Source of the DNA: Candidatus Hydrogenedentota bacterium
GTDB lineage: Bacteria > Hydrogenedentota > Hydrogenedentia > Hydrogenedentales > GCA-2746185
Direction of reading: 5' to 3'
Length of the DNA stretch: 32,195 nt
Assembly: GCA_029937645.1 (NCBI GenBank)
Contig: JAPYPO010000007.1
Coordinates: forward strand, 1 to 32,195
Positions 26,610 to 32,195 of this stretch are shown here, one piece after another (position 1 is the stretch's first letter; every line of letters begins with the position of its first letter). The notes below the pieces were generated by a model. It did no database searches, had not been told where the DNA came from, and saw nothing but the letters and a program-made list of their open reading frames with translations. A program made the translations under genes and the position numbers.

Positions 26610-27881
26610 TTACTGGCGAATCTGGCCCGACCCGCGGATGACATACTTCAACGACGTGAGTTCCTTGAGCGCCATCGGGCCTCGGCAATGCAGCTTACTC
26701 GTGCTAATCCCGATTTCCGCCCCCAAACCAAACATGAAGCCATCCGTAAAATACGTGGACGCGTTTACATAAACCGTCGCACTGTCAACCGCATCCAGAA
26801 ACCGCTCGGACGCGGAATAACTGTCCGTCACAATCGCATCCGAATGGTGGGATCCAAACTCGTTAATATGGGCGATGGCATCTTCCAGCGAATCGACAAC
26901 CTTGATCGCCAGAATCGTATCCAGATACTCCGCCGTCCAGTCATCCTCGGTGGCCTCGGCGCATTCGATGTGCTCGCGCGTACGTTCGCAACCGCGCAGT
27001 TCGCAGCCCGCCTCCCCAAACGCGGCTGCAACATCCGGCAAGAAGGCCTCCGCGACGGCTGCGTCAACGATCATCGTTTCCATAGCATTGCACACCGAAG
27101 GCCGTTGCAGCTTCGCGTTCAGGCAAATCGACTTCGCCATGGCGAGGTCCGCGCCTTCGTGGACATAGGTGTGGCATACGCCATCGAGATGGGCGACCAC
27201 GGGGATACGCGATTCATCGTAAATCCGTTCGATAAGCTGCTTGCCCCCGCGCGGCACGATCACATCGATATACCGGTCGAGCCGAAGCATCTCGCCTACC
27301 GCCGCCCGGTCCGTCGTTCCGATTAGTTGCACGGCATGTTCAGGCGCTTCGGCGGAGACCGCTCCGTCCACAAATATTTTCGCGATAGCGAGGTTTGAAT
27401 GAATCGCTTCGGAACCGCCGCGCAGCACACAGGCGTTACCCGATTTCAGGCAGAGCCCCGCTGCGTCTGCCGTTACATTCGGACGGCTCTCATAAATAAT
27501 CCCCACGACCCCGAGCGGCTGCCGAATCTGTGCGATCCGCAACCCGTTGGGACGAACGACCTGGCTTTCGATTTCCCCGACCGGGTCCGGCAGCGCCGCC
27601 ACCGTTTCCAGTCCCACCGCCATGCCCTCAATACGCGCGTCCGTTAGCTCAAGACGATCCAGCATGGCGCCGCGCAGGCCCTTCGCCTGGCCCGCGGCCA
27701 AGTCCTTCGCATTCTCTTTCTTCAAGAGTGGAGCGCTCTCGCGCAGCCGTCGCGCAATCTCCAACAGCGCGGCATTCTTCACCGTGCTCGACATCGAACG
27801 CAAAGAATCCGAAGCGCGCCGGGCTTGCTTCCCGATTCGTTGCAACTCATCGCGCAACGCGGCGGCGTCCGCTACAGCCAT
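26610..27881 (-). CDS. proA: Gamma-glutamyl phosphate reductase
   Basis: QPLGVVGIIYESRPNVTADAAGLCLKSGNACVLRGGSEAIHSN; VCNAMETMI; C-terminal GLGAEIGISTSKLHCRGPMALKELTSLKYVIRGSGQIR. Confidence 0.97.
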   Translation of the reverse strand: MAVADAAALRDELQRIGKQARRASDSLRSMSSTVKNAALLEIARRLRESAPLLKKENAKDLAAGQAKGLRGAMLDRLELTDARIEGMAVGLETVAALPDPVGEIESQVVRPNGLRIAQIRQPLGVVGIIYESRPNVTADAAGLCLKSGNACVLRGGSEAIHSNLAIAKIFVDGAVSAEAPEHAVQLIGTTDRAAVGEMLRLDRYIDVIVPRGGKQLIERIYDESRIPVVAHLDGVCHTYVHEGADLAMAKSICLNAKLQRPSVCNAMETMIVDAAVAEAFLPDVAAAFGEAGCELRGCERTREHIECAEATEDDWTAEYLDTILAIKVVDSLEDAIAHINEFGSHHSDAIVTDSYSASERFLDAVDSATVYVNASTYFTDGFMFGLGAEIGISTSKLHCRGPMALKELTSLKYVIRGSGQIRQ

Positions 27882-27900
27882 TGGTTCTTCTCCTTGATTA

Positions 27901-28121
27901 GCTACAGAGTTCCGTCTATCCGTACTTGCATTCCCATTTTACTTCCAGCGCATCGCTTGGTCTGAATTGACACGGACGTATGCATTTTCGCCGAGGACCG
28001 TGGGAACGAGAGGGAAACAGTGCCGACGTGATGGCGGCGGCTAAAGTGCGGCTCGCGAGTACGCTCGCCCTCCCAATCGTTTGCCGTCGGCTCCTGTAAT
28101 TCGCTCTGTGTCCTCTGTGGC
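27901..28121. repeat. proB-proA intergenic spacer with degenerate repeat-like segments
   Basis: Unusually long (~240 bp) gap in an otherwise compact cluster; contains CTCTGTG direct repeats (28104-28110, 28113-28119) and GC-rich inverted elements. Confidence 0.3.
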
Positions 28122-29258
28122 TTAAAGCAACACCAAATTATCCCGCTGTATCACCACATCGTAATCTTTATACCCTAGGATGCCTTCAATGTCACCGCTC
28201 TGGCAACCTTTGATCCGCTCAATTTCTTCGCTTGTATAGTTTGTCAACCCGCGCGCCACGTCGTGGCCACCGGGATCCTTAATCGTGACCGCTTCCCCAA
28301 GGCCGAAGGCGCCTTCCACCGAAACGATACCCGCCGGCAACAGGCTTTTCCCGCGATCGATCAGCGCATCCCGCGCGCCCCTATCAATCCGCAACGCGCC
28401 CCGGGACGAACGCCCAAACGCGATCCAGCGCTTCCGTTGCGTCAACCCATTTTCCGAAGAGCCAAAGGTCGTCATGGGGCCTTTTCCATCCAGCACATCC
28501 GATACAGCGCCCGGCCGCAGTCCGCTCGCGATCACCATCGGCAACCCCGAGGAACACGCGATACGCGCCGCGTCCAATTTCGTCTTCATGCCGCCGATAG
28601 AGTGCGAGGCGTGGGCTCCACCGGCCATCGCTTCAATTTCCGGCGTGAGCGCATCCACATGCTCGATGAGCGTCGCGTCCTTGTTTGCGCCGGGATCCGA
28701 GTCGTACAGGCCATCCACATTGCTCAAGACAACCAACAAATCTGCATCGACTTTCGCAGCGACCTTCGCTGCAAGCGTGTCGTTATCGCCGAACTTCAGC
28801 TCCTGCGTCGCGATCGAATCATTCTCATTGACGATAGGCACGACATTCTTAAAATCCAGAAGCGCCCGCACGGTGTTGCGCACATTCAGATAGCTCGCGC
28901 GTTCATCCAGATCCGTTGCCGAAAGAAGGATCTGCGCCGTGCGCAGCCCATCGCCGTAGGTTTGAAACAGTGCTTCATAGTAATGCATGAGCCGCGCTTG
29001 GCCGACCGCCGCCGTCGCCTGCTTCACCGGCAACAGCACCGGGCGCTCCTCCATGCCGAGCCGCTCCATGCCGCAGCCCATCGCGCCCGACGTGACCACC
29101 ATCAGGTTCAGGCCTCGGGCGTGTTTAACCCGTGCGAGATCCTTCACGATCTCTTCAAGGACTTGGCCTTTGAAGCCGTGTATCCCGTCGCTCAGCAGCG
29201 CCGTGCCGATTTTCACGACCAGCGTCTTTATGTTCGGATATCCCGTATGCACACGCAC
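28122..29258 (-). CDS. proB: Glutamate 5-kinase with C-terminal PUA domain
   Basis: VVKIGTALL, VTSGAMGCGMERLG, VNENDSIATQELKFGDNDTLAAKVA, GGMKTKLDAARIA; PUA-like C-terminus. Confidence 0.96.
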   Translation of the reverse strand: MRVHTGYPNIKTLVVKIGTALLSDGIHGFKGQVLEEIVKDLARVKHARGLNLMVVTSGAMGCGMERLGMEERPVLLPVKQATAAVGQARLMHYYEALFQTYGDGLRTAQILLSATDLDERASYLNVRNTVRALLDFKNVVPIVNENDSIATQELKFGDNDTLAAKVAAKVDADLLVVLSNVDGLYDSDPGANKDATLIEHVDALTPEIEAMAGGAHASHSIGGMKTKLDAARIACSSGLPMVIASGLRPGAVSDVLDGKGPMTTFGSSENGLTQRKRWIAFGRSSRGALRIDRGARDALIDRGKSLLPAGIVSVEGAFGLGEAVTIKDPGGHDVARGLTNYTSEEIERIKGCQSGDIEGILGYKDYDVVIQRDNLVLL

Positions 29259-29263
29259 CTCGA

Positions 29264-30520
29264 TCAGTCAGACCGGTACTCGAGTTCAACACCACCCACG
29301 ACGATAGACTGCCCTTCCTTCGCGCCCATACGTTTGAGCGCCTTAAACAGGCCCATCTTGTCCAGGGTCTTCTGCATGTGGCGTACCGCGTCATCGTTCG
29401 TAAAATCAGTCATCATCACGGTGCGGTCTATCGCCTTGCCCGTTACGACAAATCCGCCCTCCGCCTTGTCAACGGAATACGGGGCCTCATACACATATTC
29501 CACCTCCGGGGCCACGGGAATCTCGATACCCGCCTCCTCCTTGCGCACCCGGTCAACTGATCCCCAGAGCGTTTCGAGCAGCGCGCCCACGCCCTCACCC
29601 GTCACCGCCGAAATAAAAAAAGCGCCTTCAATCGTTTTCGACACCTCGGCGAAGCGTTCGCGATTTTCCGTCACATCCGCTTTATTGAATACTATATGCT
29701 TTGAACGCGTCGCAAGCACGGCGCTGTATTGGGCCAGTTCATTTTCCAGAACCGCCAGCGTCTCCGAGGGGGATTCATCCCCTGCGTCAATGAGAAATAC
29801 GAGTACCTTCGTCCGCTCAATGTGGCGCAGGAAATCGTGGCCAAGCCCCTTGCCGTCCGCCGCGCCCTCGATGATGCCGGGAATATCGGCGATGGTGAGG
29901 GTACGGAAGTCGCCCAGATTGACCACACCCAAGTTGGGGCTAAGCGTCGTGAAAGGGTAGTCGGCGATCTTAGGCCGGGCCGCGCTTACGCGCGAGAGAA
30001 GGGTAGACTTGCCCGCATTCGGGAGGCCAACCAGGCCCACATCCGCGATGACTTTAAGCTCCAGGGAAAACTCGGCGAATTGACCCGGCTCCCCCAGCTC
30101 CGCAAAGCGGGGCGCACGGTCCGTTGAGGTAGTGAAACGGGCATTTCCTCGGCCGCCCTTGCCCCCCGATACCGCCAGGAAACATCCGTCCGGATCCGTG
30201 AGGTCGCTCAGAATTTCCTTCGATTCCCAATCCCGAATGACCGTGCCGGGTGGGACTTTGATGAAGATATCCTCGCCCTTCTTGCCATGGCAGTCGCTGC
30301 CTCGGCCGTGGACGCCACGATTGCCTTTCCAGTGAGAATGGAAATGGACATCGAGCAGAGAGGAGAGGTGGTCGTCGACCTGAATCGAGATGTCGCCGCC
30401 ATCGCCGCCATCGCCGCCGTTTGGACCGCCGTGCGCGACGTACTTCTCCCGCCGGAAACTACAGCAGCCTTTGCCGCCCGCTCCCGCGGTTAATCTGATA
30501 CGCGCGCGATCGATAAACAT
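29264..30520 (-). CDS. obg: GTPase Obg/CgtA with C-terminal OCT-like domain
   Basis: GAGGKGCCSFRREKYVAHGGPNGGDGGDGGDI; GLPNAGKSTLL; DIPGIIEGA; NKAD; C-terminal FTNDDAVRHMQKTLDKMGLFKALKRMGAKEGQSIVVGGVELEY. Confidence 0.97.
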   Translation of the reverse strand: MFIDRARIRLTAGAGGKGCCSFRREKYVAHGGPNGGDGGDGGDISIQVDDHLSSLLDVHFHSHWKGNRGVHGRGSDCHGKKGEDIFIKVPPGTVIRDWESKEILSDLTDPDGCFLAVSGGKGGRGNARFTTSTDRAPRFAELGEPGQFAEFSLELKVIADVGLVGLPNAGKSTLLSRVSAARPKIADYPFTTLSPNLGVVNLGDFRTLTIADIPGIIEGAADGKGLGHDFLRHIERTKVLVFLIDAGDESPSETLAVLENELAQYSAVLATRSKHIVFNKADVTENRERFAEVSKTIEGAFFISAVTGEGVGALLETLWGSVDRVRKEEAGIEIPVAPEVEYVYEAPYSVDKAEGGFVVTGKAIDRTVMMTDFTNDDAVRHMQKTLDKMGLFKALKRMGAKEGQSIVVGGVELEYRSD

Positions 30521-30544
30521 GAGGGGCTGCCATGGACGGAGAGG

Positions 30545-30805
30545 CTAGTCTTCCGCCGTGATAACGTCAATACACTGACGGTCTTTACGCGTGTGGCGGA
30601 ACTGCACCACACCATCCGTCAACGCGAATAACGTGTAGTCGCCGCCCATACCCACATTGGTACCGGGATGAAACTGCGTGCCGCGCTGGCGCACAAGAAT
30701 ATTGCCCGCGATTACCGCCTGCCCGCCGTACTTTTTCACGCCGAGCCGTTGTCCACGGCTGTCGCGACCGTTGCGCGAGCTACCGCCTGCTTTCTTATGT
30801 GACAT
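30545..30805 (-). CDS. rpmA: 50S ribosomal protein L27
   Basis: [48 protein letters not shown]. Confidence 0.98.
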   Translation of the reverse strand: MSHKKAGGSSRNGRDSRGQRLGVKKYGGQAVIAGNILVRQRGTQFHPGTNVGMGGDYTLFALTDGVVQFRHTRKDRQCIDVITAED

Positions 30806-30866
30806 GGGTACTCTCCTAAAAATTCATTTTCGGATCGCGTCTTGTGTGGGGCTTGCCACGGGCTGC

Positions 30867-31178
30867 TTAGCCCTCGATCGACTGCACCCGAAGTTCGGTG
30901 TAATCCTGACGATGGCCGTACGTCCGCTTATAGCCCTTGCGCCGTTTCATCTTAAAGACGCGAATCTTTTTGGCCCGGCCATGATCCGACACTTGGCAAA
31001 CGACTTTGGCCGCTTCAAGCGCACCCGCGTCCACGACGATCGAGTCGTCCTTGGCCAGTAGGGAAACCTTATCCAGTTCGATTGTATCGCCGACATTCGC
31101 TTCGAGCTTCTCGACGCGGACCACGTCGCCTTCTTCCACTCGAAATTGCTTACCGCCTGTTGTGACCACTGCGTACAT
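30867..31178 (-). CDS. rplU: 50S ribosomal protein L21
   Basis: [25 protein letters not shown]...[26 protein letters not shown]. Confidence 0.97.
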   Translation of the reverse strand: MYAVVTTGGKQFRVEEGDVVRVEKLEANVGDTIELDKVSLLAKDDSIVVDAGALEAAKVVCQVSDHGRAKKIRVFKMKRRKGYKRTYGHRQDYTELRVQSIEG

Positions 31179-31264
31179 GTGTTCTCTCCGTCTGACCGCG
31201 CGGCTATCCGGCGCGGACAATCTACCAACGCTACTGCGTAAAAAAGTCTATTCTGGGCCGACGC

Positions 31265-32140
31265 CTACTCGCGCGATCCCACATCTTGTGCTGCATCCGC
31301 GCGAAGCGCAAACGCAGCGGCCGCGGCACGCACCGCCGCACAAGCCGACAGCGACGCCAAATAACTCGAACGCGCATTCCGCGGCGACGGCAAGTTTTCC
31401 GTCAACGTCTTCAATCGGCCAAACGCGCCTTCCGCAACCACCTCGTGAGAATTCAGCGTGGCCCTCGGATCCGCAATCACGCGAACCTTCGTTTCATCCG
31501 GCCCGATACCCGCAAAACTCAGTGCCGCCGCCACATTTACGTTTTGTGGAAACGCCTTCACCGCCTCGCGGGCCGTGCCTTCAAACACTGTCAGCGGATC
31601 GTCTAGCCCGTTGACATCAATGCCCTGCTCTATTAAATACGGAGCGCCTTCTAAACCCTTCGGCGGCTTCCGCGTCGTCAATTCAACCGTATGAAGCCCC
31701 GCCTCCATCGCCGCCCGAATACCATCGAGCCCAGACAGCGCGCCCGAGGGCAGTTGCAATTCGATGCCGCTGTCACGTGCTCGGTCAAACAGGCTCGGGT
31801 TAGCCATCAACCCGCCCACACTCATAATCAAGCAACTCGTATGCGCACGAATAGCGGCTTCCGCCACATCCTCCACCGCCATCGCGGTGGCGCATTCGAC
31901 AAGATAATCCACCTTCTCGGCGTTTTCGGTGACGCTGCACACGTCCGCATTCAACTGAAACGACCGCTGCAGGACCTTCGCTCGCGAATCGTCTATATCC
32001 GTCAGCGCGGTAATTTCAGCCGGAATTGCGCCCTTTTGGAGAGCAATACAGATGTCGGCACCAATGTTGCCACATCCAATAAGCCCAACCTTCAACCTAG
32101 CCAACGCACGCCTCTCCCGTCGGGAAATTGCCCTAAACAC
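31265..32140 (-). CDS. nadX: L-aspartate dehydrogenase
   Basis: Rossmann KVGLIGCGNIGADI; SGALSGLDGIRAAMEAGLHTVELTTRKPP; TLNSHEVVAEGAFGR; ~291 aa. Confidence 0.87.
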   Translation of the reverse strand: MFRAISRRERRALARLKVGLIGCGNIGADICIALQKGAIPAEITALTDIDDSRAKVLQRSFQLNADVCSVTENAEKVDYLVECATAMAVEDVAEAAIRAHTSCLIMSVGGLMANPSLFDRARDSGIELQLPSGALSGLDGIRAAMEAGLHTVELTTRKPPKGLEGAPYLIEQGIDVNGLDDPLTVFEGTAREAVKAFPQNVNVAAALSFAGIGPDETKVRVIADPRATLNSHEVVAEGAFGRLKTLTENLPSPRNARSSYLASLSACAAVRAAAAAFALRADAAQDVGSRE

Positions 32141-32195
32141 GGCGTATAATCACCACCGCTCATTCCCCACAAAAACACGACCAGGCACGGCCACG

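Noticed and set aside
28263-29960. 565-aa plus-strand ORF
   Set aside because: Antisense to proB and obg, both clearly coding; Arg/Ser-rich translation typical of shadow ORFs in GC-rich DNA.

Overview
Gene-dense bacterial chromosomal window, mostly minus-strand after ~3.2 kb. I see no rRNA, tRNA, CRISPR array, phage module or intact transposase. (1) 1-3.2 kb, plus strand: tail of a possible outer-membrane protein, a strong intrinsic terminator, fumC, a stand-alone CbiX-type chelatase, and a membrane-anchored SGNH-like protein. (2) 3.2-9.2 kb, minus: XerC/D-like recombinase, EttA ABC-F protein, GT39-like membrane protein, sodium:solute symporter. (3) 9.2-24.4 kb, minus: eight-gene candidate operon in the order TPR/gluzincin peptidase, DUF4159, MoxR AAA+ ATPase, DUF58, BatA/vWA, DUF4175-like giant, vWA/GATase-like membrane protein, C13/caspase-like protein. 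This is the most interesting region. The caspase-like protein keeps the His-Gly motif but has Ile where the catalytic Cys should be, and has no Cys after its signal peptide. The DUF4175-like protein carries 18 tandem hexapeptides that read as a proline-free collagen-like Gly-X-Y tract. The larger gaps in the operon contain palindromic structures, including a 93-bp MITE-like/hairpin element that supplies the moxR stop codon. A perfect 8-bp inverted repeat next to a TTGACA box lies upstream of the first gene. (4) 24.5-32.1 kb, minus: nadX, rplU, rpmA, obg, proB, proA, nadD, yqeK, yqeM-like methyltransferase, with no rsfS. All family names come from motif recognition by eye; no database search was run.
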